This document shows positions 51,301 to 64,000 of a DNA stretch of 64,000 nt, piece by piece (position 1 is the stretch's first letter; each line of letters begins with the position of its first letter). The notes under the pieces were generated by a model that saw nothing but the letters and a program-made list of their open reading frames with translations, searched no databases and was not told the origin of the DNA. The position numbers were made by a program, and so were the translations under genes. Location: contig NC_054572.1 of NCBI RefSeq assembly GCF_017654505.1, forward strand, positions 936,864 to 1,000,863, given 5' to 3'. Source of the DNA: Polyodon spathula (taxonomy: Eukaryota > Chordata > Actinopteri > Acipenseriformes > Polyodontidae).

Positions 51301-54300
51301 ACTGTAAAACCCCACTGTAAGGCTCTGTATGGTGGACTCTATGAAGTTTCGAGCTGTTTGTTAAACACCTGATATTACCAGTCTGCAATATCTTGGGCAA
51401 TTTTTTGACACCCCTTTCCCAATCACACGATCAGCAGTGAGTCAGACACCCGTATTTCCTCTCTTTGCCGACGAAAAGCTGTCTCACCACATGATGGCTC
51501 CAGGGGCCACATGATACAGGGACTCCATTGAGGAAGTGACTTCACCCTTGTCAGGATATGTAAAAAGCTTTTCTGGGGGTAGACTACAGCTACAAGCCCT
51601 AACATGTCCTGTTAGCATGTGGTTTTGTACTAAACTCCAGGTTCAGCTGCTGCTATGAGATTCTGCACGCACAGGGTGTGGCTAATTTATTAGGGATGGA
51701 CGCTCTTCTTAAAAGTACCTTGATAACGGGAGATAATCTATGTAAGGAAACTAATTGGATGTCTGCAATTGCTTTTTTAGTTGGTTTCCTTTTATTGAGT
51801 GCAATATTCAAAAGTTACTATAGCGTAAACATTTATCTTTAGGCACCACAGATGTGGCACCTAGTTATAAACAGAAATCAGATAATGATCCTAATGTTCT
51901 GGGAGAAAGCTCAGGTACAGAGATATCCGCCGTCAGGAGAGGAGTCTTACCCAAATGTGTGTGGGAAGCTAAACCTTGTTTATTCAAGCTTCAGTGTTGC
52001 AACCAAGGTCAGCCAAGTTCCCACAACCCACTCTCTGTTGATAACAGCATACCTTTCAGCTGTGTGTTTCATTATACAGCAATCCACCGCGTATCCAACT
52101 GCAGTGGGACCAGAGTAAGGGCGGAGATGTAAAAAGGCAGATGAATGAATCCTGTTTTAAATACCATTACACGCAGCTATAGCAATTACTGTATTCTCAC
52201 AATTATTGTTTTGATATATAGCTTTTATTAGGGAGCTTCCCAACATCCCTCGTTTAGAACGATACAGGGTATTAATGCTTGTGACAGGGTAGCCGTCTGC
52301 CGCGTTGGTGCATGCATTTGCTGCTGAGTCAGCAGATCGAGACGGAGGTTGATACGCCCCCCCGCAGGCGAACAGGATTTATTTACATATCAACACACTG
52401 AACAGCTCAGGTGACACTACCAGCAGTGGCACTGCACACAGAGCACACAGAACACAGGATCTGCAATCTTTGAACTGATCTTCTCTGTTCAGTAACAAAC
52501 GGGCGTTGCTGAAGAGGGTGATCATGGCGGATAAACGGCTAGGGCAGATTCATGGCGGGAGGAATTAACGACGGATTACTGTCTCTCATTAACCCCTTAA
52601 TCTATCTTCTGAAACTTTCTGCGCGCTGTTCTGGTTGATGGCTTGCTCCTGAGTCAGAAACAGGAACCAAAGGAAGCAGCTTGTAACTAAGTGGAGGCAG
52701 AGGGTAGGAGACACTATTATACAGAGAGAGTAGCGAGGGTATTGAAATCAATGGGATCCTTTAAGACCCGACCTGACATAGTTTTGGAATCACTGTAATT
52801 GTTCTTACTGTTATCGTGTGAGGTCAGTAGTTGCCGTTTCCAGTCACAGATAGACCAAGTGTTACTGTAGTTGTCCTCCGAGACGTTTGACAGGGTGGGC
52901 CTGGATTTCGTGGCTGGGATACTGATGTTCCTTTTCAGGTACTCTTTATGATGTCCCAGACTTTCATAAATCTTTGCATCTGCCCAATCACGTGACACAT
53001 AACATTGCATAACCTAGTCTCTTATAATGCAAAAAAAAAAGGGGGAATTGAAATATATAAGTAGGGCTTCTGATTTTTGGTTTTTACCAATAAAAAAAAA
53101 TGATAAAACACCTGCGATACAAAAAATTAAATCAGTGTTTATCCAGTAAATATTGGAAAAAACACTGGAAATGGTCACTCAATTCATGCTGACTTGACCC
53201 CTTTCCCTGTGAGTTTTCTTTTTTTAAAAACCTACAAAAATAAAAAATAAAAAAAACTGCTCAACTGTATAGTACTGTCAACTTACTGCACATATTGTGA
53301 CAGAAAAAAAAAATGCCCATGATTTTTGAAGAGTAACTAAAACAATAATTTCATACAGTATATAAAAAGCAAAAGCCTCGATAAAAAATTGCATAAAACA
53401 CGAAAATTGCTCAAAATAAGCACTGAAAAATGAAATTAATAAAACTCCCCCCCCCCCCCCAAAAAAAAATAACAGAAGCCCTTATAAGATTCATATTATT
53501 TCTTTCCATTGTAAGTAAAGTTATCTTTACTAAACTATTAGAACGGGATGCTGTTTAGAGTGGCGTTACTGTACCGCACCTGTACTGCTAGAGCGGTCTG
53601 TATACAGATCTGCAGTGTTCAAAGACTTAAAAAAGAAATCTTCATACAGAAAGTGCAGCCCCATCTTTGCTTTACTGTGACTGTGTCCAGTGCAGCCTCC
53701 TTTCATTCCGTGATCAAATCCAATGGAATTGCTGATGGAAAGAGGAAGGCTATGTGGGTTGCCTCCTCATGAAGCACTCCCCTCCCCACCCCACCCTCCG
53801 TTCTGAGCAGCGATCAGAGAGCTGGGACTGAGAGCGCCTTGTTCCCTGTAAATGAATGGCATTCGAGGGCTCATGTGTGAGACGTGGAGGAGGAAGCAGC
53901 AGAAACAAGCAGTATTGTGGTAACTGGGTAATTGCATGACTAAGGGTTTTCCTGTGACTGTCCAAGCTTTGGGGTCACGAGCAGAGGCGTGCCGTATCAA
54001 TATATATAAAAAAGAAAAAACTAAAAACATGCTGCCGAGTTTGTGAAAAAGGATCAGGAGGTAATATTCCAGTAAGGCTGTGGTGTAGTTTAAGTAAGAC
54101 CCATTCTTTTACTTTATTGGTTTGGTTTGCGTTTCTTCAAAAGGAGCAGGAAGAATAAACCTTCACGGAATCCAAGTTGATTGGCGATCATTTGAAATTC
54201 AGATCAGGCCTCCCTCGTGTCTTAGAAACTAGTTTTAAATGGGAGTTTGTCTTCGTTCAGTGACTTTGTTACCAGAGTAGTGCGCTCGCTACCAGTGTCC

Positions 54301-54767
54301 TCTTGGATTGGGATTTCCTATTCTCATACACATCCCAGTGCTATAGGAAAGGGCTGCTGGTAGGCAACGATTCTGGAAATGCACCAGCAAGCCTAAAAGA
54401 CTGTCTGAAGCAGAAGAGAGTGGGAATACTTCAGAAAATACTACAGAACATCTGAAGAGGTACTCTGTTTGCAGTTTATTACTTGGGAGCAACACATTTA
54501 AGTAAGTGCAGATTCTTTTGCTTTTTACTCAAAGTGAAAGTATGACAGTATTTGTTTGGAAGTTGTAAAACCAAAAATAAGTACATCTGATTTTTGATTG
54601 AAAGCCTTTCCTGTTCTTTCACAGGGACTGCTGTACATTACGTCAATGCCCTTGTGTAAAAATAGGAATTGTATTAAAGCTGGCTTAGTTAAAGCTTTGT
54701 GAATAAAGTCTGTTGGTAGAGAGGGATGAATTTTAAGATTGAGACTTTTTTTTCTTTTTTTTTTTTA

Positions 54768-55026
54768 GTACATCATTTTTTATTTAACATTCTCTAATCA
54801 AAGAAACTACAAACTGATACTGCAAAAATCTACCAGAAGCCATAATAGTAGTACAGCATTTCATGTTCGATTTCAAAATGTCACATTTTTTTTTCCATTT
54901 TTGAACATGGAAATATATGGGAAACTACATAAGCGCCATGTAATTCAATATGTTACCGTAACATTATTCAGCAGGTTTCGTTCGGCTTCATTCTGTAGGG
55001 TGATGCAAAACATTTAGTCGTAGCTG
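54768..55026. mobile_element. Tc1/mariner-type MITE, truncated copy
   Basis: Shares CTAATCAAAGAAACTA, CTAGAAGCC/ACCAGAAGCC, ATGTAATTCAATA and TTATTCAGCAGGTTTC with the copy at 62961. The right terminal repeat is intact (GGGTGATGCAAAACATTTAG then TCGTAGCTG), followed by TA. The left end is replaced by a poly-T run. Confidence 0.7.
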
Positions 55027-55806
55027 TATATCCTGAGCAGAAGTGCACAAAGAAGACTGAGGAACGTGACTCATTAAGGAAGACAAGCAAAAACGATTAC
55101 CCGCTGCCCAGAATTTCCATGAATAAACCGTGCATTCACATTACTGTAGACTCTTGGGGTTCTGCACTTAATTACCTGTGATAACCTCTTTGTTAATCAT
55201 AAAGGAGTTAATAACTCATTGTGAGTTAAACTGTAAGGCTGTTTTCTGCCACAGACATGGCTTAATTGGGGGGGGGGGGGGGGGTGTATGGAATGGAGTG
55301 TGCATGTTTATCAGTTATAGAAACTTACACTAGCCTTGCTCCCACTCCTGCATTTTGCAGCTTACCTCAGTTGCGTGTATCATTTAAATGATCCAAAGCA
55401 GGCAATTTGAGCAACCTGCATGAACAGCTCCTGTAGAAATTGCCCTGTTAACCCTGGTGGTATTAGTCAGTTAGGTTCCTTTTGTCTTTGTACACAAAAC
55501 CATTTATTGACTTAATAAGAGGATTAACATCCTCCACAGCAGCCATTCCCTGTAGATAACTGACCTTGTGATCGGGATACCTAACTTGTGCAGCAGGATG
55601 GACATTAGAGGAAATCATGGGGCATTCTGAACACAAAAGTGTTGGTTTGAGACAGGAATTTATTCACTTACTCTCGTTTTGAGGAACTGATTCTTGTTCT
55701 TGATCTTGCTTGGTCATCCCACTACAGTGTGTATTGTGAAATCTGAATCCATGGTTAAAATTGATATATATTTCTATATATATATATTATAATATATATA
55801 TATATA

Positions 55807-55837
<31 letters not shown>

Positions 55838-58039
55838 GATTCATACTATAATCCAGCCTATGCCTATAAGGCACATTGCATGTAATGATATTTTTAAGTA
55901 AAAACCAGAATCCCTCGTTACACAATTTTGTGCTGTTCAATGTGGGTTAAACTTGCGGATAACGAAGAAGACCATGTCTTGTACTTGCAACCAAATTCAC
56001 AAGCGAAACGTATTATTCTGATATGTTACGAATGTCTCTATGCCAATCAAAAAACTATATTTTCTTTATTTGTTATTTATTTCAGTGCCTTAACAGTTGT
56101 GATCCTCCCCGATTGAGATGTAGAGTTCAACACATTCAAGACATTGAGATCAAGTCCAGCGTTTTTAGATAAAGAGGTAACTGTTTCACTTGTCATACTC
56201 CCTGTTCCCTATGAAAGAAAAAACACAACAGCAGCTACAGAATACACCATTACTTTGGATCAGAGCCCTCCTTCCTCTGACCTAGCCTTGCTTTCTGTTG
56301 CTGCACTATGTACCCATTTTTATCTGCTGTTTTAGTGTGGGCTGTACTGTCAGATATATCTTTTTAGACAATACAGCTGCTCCTCTGTTTACATAGAAAC
56401 AGACCCTGTGTACTGTGAAGTTTAGCCATGTCAGTCTTGGCGATGGCGATGCATAACATACTACCTTTCACAGCGATCTCATCAGACCTCATAGGCTTAG
56501 CAGGGTTGGGCATGGCTGGGCTGTATTTTAGGCAGCAGTGTTGGGTTTCTCAGAATTCCGCCAGTGCACCAGCACTTTGACAGGAGACACCGTGTCATTG
56601 AAGGGAGCTCCCTGCAGGTGTAACCAAAGGCCTTGCTGTCTTGTGTTTATTAAAGCTCCTGTGAACCGATTTTGAAGATCGGTCAACTGCAGTTATTCAA
56701 TTAGGGATTGGCTATCTGACTATACGATATCGCTGGAAACTGTAGCAGCACAGTTGATGTCATGGTTAGAGTCTCTGCTGAGATTGTAATAGTACTTTAA
56801 AACTAATACTGTACACTAACAGTAGCTACCCCCCACTGTATCTGTCTTACTGATCTCTGCTGTTGTCTTGTCATGATCTGTTTACTTATTGCGTGTAACT
56901 GGGTTTATTAAGCTAAAGGGAGGATGCATTTGAACTTACAGCACACTTGTCTGTCTGAATAAGGATATTTCCCAAGTACACAGTATGTAAATTCAGAGTT
57001 TCACAAAAATGTGTTTTTTAAAGCTCAGGATCCCTCAAAAACCCCAATATTTAAACATTTTGTGTCACGGATCACTGAAGTCTCTAGACTCTGGGCTGGT
57101 AATTCATTTGCAGAAAACAACACTCAGATAACCCCCACAGGCTGGCCTTTATTGACACAATAAGGTCTGAAGTAATTAATTTCCGTGATTTATAGCTATT
57201 TCCTCCACATGTGGTGTGAGCTGTTATAGGACTGTTGCAGCGCTTTAAAATGAGGAAGGTGTTTTTTTTCTGAGAGTCTGGCAGATTGATTACACACTTG
57301 ACGCAGTCAGGTCTCACTCTCTCTCACTCTGTCTGCTGGAGCCCCGATAGATCAACAGCAAGGTAACACAATTTACTTGCTACAATACCTTTTATATACA
57401 GTCTTTATATAGAATGAAGTCATTCATCTGTACAGAGATCGGTGCAGGAGGCTTCGAAGATTGAAGACTGAGGATTGTTGTTGCTGCTTGCTTCAGGACA
57501 GTCTGGGCTCTGTGTCAGAATCAGATTGAGATTAAGGGGTTAAAGAATATGAGCATTTTAACATACTCCTCATGTTTCTTACCAGAGCTCTCTGACTGCA
57601 GAGCCCCAGTTATATGGTGTTGGGTCATCGGGGCTAAAAAAGGCTGATAAAACTCTAGTCAGACTTAATTAGAGGGAAAAGATAGTGTGAAATAATTGCG
57701 AGAACTGGTGGAGAAAATGTATTGCTGTTGAGAGAGTATAAAGCTCACCAGCTATAATCAAGTTGCCTCTTAAGTACCTACCATTGAAATCTACTGTTTT
57801 GGATGCCAGAATAGCTACTCATCTATGGTTAGCACTGTATGAGGTATAATACATTTGTTGAATGTTAGACGTTATTAGCCTTTTTTTTTTTTTTTGAGAG
57901 GCCTGTAAAGATGTTTTCTTGAAAAAGAGGAACAGAAAGTGAAAGTGGTTTGAAAAGTGGCGCGGGTAACCCTAGCATGGAGGGTTGTAGGTACCCTTGA
58001 AAGAACATGCAGGCCTGCATAGCAACAAACAACACCGTA

Positions 58040-58191
58040 AGAAGCTGTGTGGTCCAGTGGTTAAAGAAACAGGCTTGCAAGTGTAAGTGACTCTGCAGCT
58101 GATGCATGGTTCACACACCCTAGTCTTGTAGCTTGTAAAGCGCTTTGTGATGGTGATCCACTGTGAAAGGCGCTATATAAAAATAAAAATT
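58040..58191 (+). mobile_element. tRNA-derived SINE, copy 3, internally deleted
   Basis: Head (GTGGTCCAGTGGTTAAAG) joins directly to GTAAGTGACTCTGCAGCTG and the L2-type tail (CTTTGTGATGGTGATCCACT). About 100 bp carrying the B box and CORE-like centre are missing compared with copy 1. Confidence 0.8.
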
Positions 58192-59275
58192 ACAAAGTTA
58201 ATTATAGGTTCTCTGTTTCAATCTTCAGTCCCTTCACTGTGCTCACGTCACATCTTTGTTACCATGAGACTTGTATCGGCTGACTAATTACATTTAATAA
58301 ACCAGTCAGTATTTTTTAAAAATATTTATGTACATAAATATAAAGCATGAACAGATCATATGTAGTTGCAATGGCATGAAAAGCCTGCAAGTACCTTCTC
58401 TGTTTGTTTTCTAACGCACTTTCCCTTGACAAAACAAACAAACCCAAACGTTGGGAAGTTGGCTCTTTTGAATAAAAACTTATATATAAAGCACATGCCT
58501 TCTGCATACAACTTCCTGTTTATAAGAGTGTGCGGTCACCTGATCTCGATGTTTTGTAATCTTGGGGTCTCAGTGATTTACACTAAAGACTGACATGCCT
58601 TCTAAGAACAGTGCTGATTTAGAACCAGAGCCACAGGCTGCTTTTTTGTTTATTTAATTGTTGGTGTTTTAATTCTTTATTTTTATTTTCTAAGGGATAG
58701 ATCTGACAGGGATATCACAGAAGTGGCAATGTGACTTGACTCAAGCCACAGTGAGGGGCCAGGCCAGTCTCCCTGCATGTACAGCTGATGCTCAGAAAAA
58801 TAACTCAAAGTTCTATTCCAGATTGCCAGTGATCCCGTTGCCCTTATTCCTGATTTAGCAGCATTGGTGTGAGCAGCACTGCAAATTAAAAAAAAAAAAA
58901 AGTTATTTTGAATCTGACAATGAGTGGCTATAAAAAGAATCAAGCAAAGCACACAGAGAAGGAGCAGCTTCAATAATGCACGCTCTGTGGTGAGAATTGT
59001 TAAAGCACTATTGTTTCCTTGAGCCTTATCCCCTTCCCTCCACCCCCTGGCTGAACAAATTACATGTTTTGCTTCTTTAATCTGAGAGACTGTACTGTTC
59101 TGAAATCATAGGCCAGGCACACAATGCTGTCTTGTCTAGGATTTTGAAATGTATGCCTGTTTTTATGAACACAATGCTTTACTAAGAGTGGGAAGAGTAT
59201 GTGTTGCACATTCTGACTATTTTTTTATTTTCTATATAATATTTTCTTGTGAAAATACTGGTTTTATTTTACAGG

Positions 59276-59279
<4 letters not shown>

Positions 59280-59332
<53 letters not shown>
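59280..59332. repeat. (TC)n microsatellite
   Basis: TC dinucleotide tract of about 53 bp. Confidence 0.95.
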
Positions 59333-59336
<4 letters not shown>

Positions 59337-61345
59337 GACTGATTCTGTGGTTGCAATATACAGTACTATGTCTTCAACTTAGGATTTTGTGATCTCTTAT
59401 AAAAGTCTCCCAAAAACGACTAAAGTTGAAATTACCGTGAAAGCATGGAATGGCATAGCTTTGATATCTTCTGTGTCTCAGAGCACATGCATACAATTTG
59501 CAAAACCTCAGTATCAAAGCCCCTGTGCTATCCACTCCCCTCCCCACGTGACTCCAGTTGGGTCTCACCCCAGCCTTCGTTAGTTCCAGATCACAAGACC
59601 CCAAAGTTTTGTTGTCAGAGCCACGCCATGACAGTATGCCCTCCCCCATACCTCCTTATCATCCCTGGCAAGGAGCTTTGAATCGAGGGCCCCCTTGTCT
59701 TAGAAAGGGTAAGCCAGGTTTTATAAATAAACACTGTGCATTCCAGACCCCTGAGGCCCCTCTGGCATCTGACCAAGACAGCTCACTGGCAGGACCCCGG
59801 TGGCAGTGTTCACTGCAGCTACTCGGGTGCCTCATGCACTGGGGCAGTGTTACCAACAGAACAGTACCAACAGTTGCCCTGGGTTTTAATGATTTTAATG
59901 ATGGGACTGATCTGTGCAGCATGCTGGTTATAACTGATGCTGCTTCATTGAGTTTTCAAATGCTTCATGACGTGAAACAAATTGCAGTGAAAACACCTTA
60001 GACCAAAGTTTCTGCACTCCGTTTGTTATTGGGTACTTTCGGTCCTAAAGGTAGAAAGCAGTGAGAGTAAAGAGCGAGCTTGTAGAGAATGGAACACCGT
60101 GTCGATGGAAATCCTGAAGAACAGGTTCCTTTGGAAGGTCTTGGTTTCTATTAATACTCAGATGGTAATGCTTGTGCAGCAAGATGCTATTTCTATGTCT
60201 TGTTAAGGATGATTTAGATAGGGCCTTGTGATTCATTTCAGGCAATTGTATTTAGTTCAAACAGTGCGTCTTCGATTAGTCAGATCTTTGCACCGGTCAT
60301 GTATTTTGGGTTACAAAATCCTTTACTGGAACTTAAACAATGCATAGTGATTTGCTGTTACAAAAATATACACGGAGCGGCATAACTTTGACTGTGCTGT
60401 GACTGCACTGCATGCACGTCACTTTCCAAATTACATTCGTTCAGACTGTTGTATCCAGTGTAAACAGATAAGGCCTTTGTGAAATGAAATGCCGTACTCA
60501 GGGATGGATGAGTGGGATGGTCCAGGATGCTTGAATGACTCGGGATGGAAAGGGCAAACTGTGGACGTTGCAAAAGCAGCAAGAAACACTCAAAGGAAAC
60601 CCATGAGTTAACATTCCAAGTTGTGTATTTCTAGATTATAACACTGTATGCTGTATTAACACTATTATCCCTTCTAAAGTGTTGCAGACTGGAGCAAAAG
60701 CTAGAGCGCCAAATATAGATTCTCTTAAAAAAGAATGTTTGCACTAGATTCAAACTTTGACGTAGTCAGAAAGAAAGGCTACTCTCTCTACCCGGTGCAG
60801 AAAGACGGGCCAATGTAAAACTGTACTACATTATTTAGAACACATGAAACGTTCTCTTTGAGCCATTGCCCTCACCCTAACCTTAATTAAGAATAGGGTT
60901 TGGATTAGGGTTAGGGCTTATTTCAATCTTAAACTGGGTTTTCACATTCTCTCAGCTGGCCCATGGCTGAAAAGCTTGGCACTGGCACCTACTGTACGCA
61001 CCAACTTTATTAGGACTGTCTCCATCTGAATAAAAACCTGTCTCAGTAAATACAGTCCCTCGTTTTTGTTTTTTGAAATCGGTCTGCTGGTTGTGTGCTG
61101 GCTTCTTGTTAGCTGTTGATTTTGTGACGTGGCCTGTGCAATGAAAGTGAGACAGAAATAGCAGGACTTTTTATAGCCTGGTTCCACCCAGGTGTGCTTG
61201 TGAAACACAGAGGGGGCTGCTGCTGCCCCTGCTGCTGCAGGACAGATAAGTGTGGGGGAGTGCAGAGTGCATCAGGCTGAGGGCAGAGAGTTTCTGCTTC
61301 AGTGCAGTGGTGTGTGTAAATACAGTACTGTGCATGTGTGTGTGT

Positions 61346-61382
61346 GTGAGGGGGAGGGGGAGGGGGAGGGGGAGGGGGAGAG
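61346..61382 (+). repeat. (GGGGGA)n hexanucleotide repeat
   Basis: Five to six GGGGGA units right after a GT tract. G-rich enough to form a G-quadruplex on this strand. Confidence 0.9.
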
Positions 61383-62202
61383 CTGCACCTGCACCTGGAC
61401 ACTGGTTTTCCATTTATTTATTTTCTACAGTAATTTAATTATAATTACTTACCCCAGGTTGTCCATTTTAGCTTGTAAAATAATTAGTTTGAGTAATTGG
61501 CAGTGTTCATTTAAAGTTTGCGATGTTGGTATTCAAGAAGGCTATTCCTTGTAGAGTCATATAAAACTGATCAAGGCAGAATATCCATTTGTCATTTTTA
61601 TAATACCAGATCTAGCCAGTGATGTCCATTACTAAGAGAATGATCAGCGCTATTTCGAATGACCGTAAACCGTGCGTTACTCAGTCTTGCGGTTTATGAC
61701 GTCTCTCCAAACCCTAGTTTGTCTTTTTGTTATTATCTGATAATGGACTCCATGCCATCCATTATATGCACATCTGTGATTTAGTCTCCCGCTGTGACTG
61801 TTTGGCTGAATACCATCTATCTGTGGACTGGGATCTGGCAACGGCCAGGGAATGGAAAACCCAGACAAAGGTTGCTGTGTTTATTTGTGTTGGGTTTTTA
61901 ATGCACACCGCAGGGTTAATGCTACTCCACTGCATTTCAATTGGAGCTGGCTTTCTTATTGTACCTTCATACAATATACTTTTCTAACAAGCTCTTTTAT
62001 AGCATGCGTTGCGTTTTTTCAGTAAACAAGGCTTGTCTGTTTGCACTGTAAAGAAATGCAATAGCATGGGGCGATCTGTTTTAGATAATCAACAGCTATT
62101 TAGGGTGTTTGTACAGCTAAGTGTAACGGACAGTGTTGTGTGATGTAGAGTCTGTCCTGTCCCCTGTCTCGGAGAAAGCTCTAACACCACAGACACAAAC
62201 GA

Positions 62203-62290
62203 GCCTGGCCCTTTGGCATTGTGGTTAAGATGCTCTTTTGCAGAGCGCAGGGTTGTTGGTTCACACCCAGCCTCCACCCAGTTACATGTG
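62203..62290 (+). mobile_element. Second tRNA-derived SINE family, head fragment
   Basis: TGGCATTGTGGTTAAGATGC resembles an A-box region and GTTGGTTCACACCCAGCC a B box, at SINE spacing. No clear tail. Distinct from copies 1-3. Confidence 0.45.
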
Positions 62291-62960
62291 CTGCACAAAA
62301 AGAGGGAGGAGAATCTCTAAGCACTTCCAGTCCCAGTAAGGGACGGGTACCTAATCTGATTGCTAATCATTTAGGTAGGCTTCATTTTACAATTCTAATG
62401 GGTTCCCTCTCCCAAATAATGCTGCCCAGTTAGATTAGACCTAGGCTTGTATTTGGGTTATAAAGCCTAAAAACTTCTGTTGTTCTGTAGTTGGTAACCA
62501 TTTGAAAGCAGTCACTGTAGAAATCACGCTGGTTTCCAGAGAAGAGTTTAAAGCAGTCAAAACAAGAACCTGCCCTTCATTGACTTGCTATCTCTTGTGT
62601 ATAATGGAAAGTTGTCTTCCTTATGCAGTCCGGTGGAATATTCAGTCTTTCTTGACACAAGAATGAGTTACACTGATGCTACTGAACCTCCCTGTTAACA
62701 TCATTGTTTTTTCTGTTGATTGATTTAGATGCGTAATTAAAATGGATTGATTTGGGAAAACTCAATATTTTTCACCCTGGGGAAAATTAAGCCAGCCTTT
62801 AGTTTATGGACCCATTTATAAAACATCTATACATGTAAAAGTTTTGATGATTTAATAACAAGGACTAACAGTTCAGTGCAGTAACATTTTAATGATGCTA
62901 AATATTTTAAATATTTATATAGTGTAAGAGTTGTTTTTGTGTTACTTTAGTAGAGAAGTA

Positions 62961-63003
62961 CAGCTATGGCTAAAAAGTTTTGCATCACCTAGAATTTAGG
63001 ATT

Positions 63004-63076
<73 letters not shown>

Positions 63077-63362
63077 CATGTGTGTGTGGTTTTAGAAATT
63101 TTATTGAACATCTTCTAATCAAAGAAACTATAAAAATGATATTGCAGATGTCTACTAGAAGCCATCATAGTAGTAGAGTATTTCATGATAGACTCTGAAA
63201 TCTCTAATTTTTCAATAATTGTCAGTTTTTCATTAAGCATATGGAAAACTACAAAGCAGCGCTATGTAATTCAATAGGTTAACATAATATTATTCAGCAG
63301 GTTTCATTTGACTTTATGAAGCTAAATTATTTAATTCTAAAGGGTGCTTTTGGCCATAGCTG
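62961..63362. mobile_element. Tc1/mariner-type MITE
   Basis: Starts CAGCTATGGCTAAAAAGTTT after TA and ends GCTTTTGGCCATAGCTG before TA. The terminal inverted repeats and TA duplication fit Tc1/mariner. No transposase. An AT microsatellite (63006-63064) has expanded inside it. Confidence 0.8.
63006..63064. repeat. (AT)n microsatellite
   Basis: AT tract of about 58 bp within the Tc1/mariner-type MITE. Confidence 0.95.
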
Positions 63363-63364
63363 TA

Positions 63365-64000
63365 AGATTTCTAAAATGATAAGAAAACCTGGTAATTCTG
63401 CTGGTAAAGGTTTGGAAACTACAAGAGCATGATGGTAAAAACCCTGTTTACCAACTCAGAAATTTTGTTGAAATTACTGTTGAAGTTAGAAAATCATATG
63501 ACAGTCACTCGACTCCCCCGTGCACGTCTCTTTACACTGCTTCCAGTTCTGTGTTCAGAATTCACTGGGGAACTCCCTTCACGGGGATCTCGCCTGCAAA
63601 CCGCACGGCTGAAAGTCCTGCTCTACAGCACTGGGAATACCCACCTGTAACATTATCAACCCAAAACTGCAGAAACGCCATTGGCTGACCGCATCGTTGG
63701 CAGTGGTAAAGGAATCCAGGAAAGAACATGATCTGCTGTGTCACAGCATTGCTATCGCAAGGGGATGCAGCCATTGTAGAACTAGTCAGAAACTTGTGTG
63801 TATGTTACCAAGGGGTGGAAGAGAGGAACAACTGCCTTGCTGCTAGAGCTAGGAATACTTCTGCTAACTTAACATGATCCAGTGAGCGGTACAAACAGGA
63901 CTGCTCCACTTACCTCGAGTTAGGGTTAGGGTTACTAAACGTGCCCCATACACCACTAGATATTAACCAGCTGGAGTCAACAACACCAGCAACAAATATA
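63365..64000. other. Right edge of window, no gene recognised
   Basis: Unremarkable non-coding sequence with a short GTTAGGGTTAGGGTTA telomere-like run at about 63916-63934, possibly another trace of the palindromic MITE loop. Confidence 0.4.

Larger units (their letters stand above)
44340..54767. other. Non-coding block, no gene recognised
   Basis: About 10 kb in which I find no exon with family similarity. It holds a ZNF143-like motif on the minus strand (45853-45878), a TAA tract, a fold-back repeat (48265-48393), a GC-richer stretch at 49850-50150, a possible LTR-like start at 52280 and a poly-C run near 53447-53460. It could be a long 5' intron of a gene to the right. Confidence 0.4.
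55027..62955. other. Non-coding block, no gene recognised
   Basis: Contains a poly-G run (about 55269-55285), an interrupted AT tract (about 55765-55840), a deleted SINE copy (58040-58191), a TC tract (59280-59332), a GGGGGA repeat (61346-61380), telomere-like scraps near 60870-60930 and a second SINE-like head (62203-62290). Open frames show no signal of real coding. Confidence 0.45.

Noticed and set aside
58683..58973. 96-codon minus-strand frame with a hydrophobic, signal-like start
   Set aside because: The hydrophobic start is chance in T-rich DNA with a poly-A/T run; the remainder has no domain and no splice support.

Overview
The window is vertebrate nuclear DNA, almost certainly from a ray-finned fish. 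It is AT-rich, its genes are split by GT-AG introns, and it is full of microsatellites, tRNA-derived SINEs, MITEs and retroelement remains. The SINE and dispersed-repeat sequences resemble ones I associate with sturgeons and paddlefish. That placement is inference from memory, not a search.

The left and middle parts hold a cluster of class II small leucine-rich proteoglycan (SLRP) genes, in the arrangement known from tetrapod FMOD-PRELP loci. At 1-323 (minus) is the 5' coding part of fibromodulin (FMOD), cut by the window edge. At 16739-20574 (plus) is a second class II SLRP of 365 residues, lumican/fibromodulin-like. It has an extra intron inside what is normally one large LRR exon. At 33987-35568 (plus) is PRELP, complete in two coding exons. 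All three encode secreted collagen-binding or matrix-anchoring proteins with the CX3CXCX9C N-terminal cluster. At 37768-41618 (plus) lies a six-exon gene for a single-V-domain, single-pass receptor with two ITIMs (CD300/pIgR/TREM-like). It sits where opticin (OPTC) lies in mammals.

Between FMOD and the second SLRP is a very young LTR retrotransposon at 10476-16320 (minus). It has a 5-bp target duplication GGGGC, 711-bp LTRs with one difference, a tRNA-Leu primer site and one open 1436-residue polyprotein. Integrase lies upstream of reverse transcriptase and the capsid is SCAN-like, which together mark the Gmr1 type of Ty3/Gypsy element.

The rest is non-coding as far as I can see: the 3' end of an R2-like (RLE-type) LINE at 29260-30600, SINEs, a palindromic MITE family whose loop carries telomere-like TTAGGG repeats, a Tc1/mariner-type MITE pair, and many simple repeats. 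From about 42 kb to the end I find no convincing coding exon. That stretch may be intergenic, or the 5' non-coding part of a large downstream gene.
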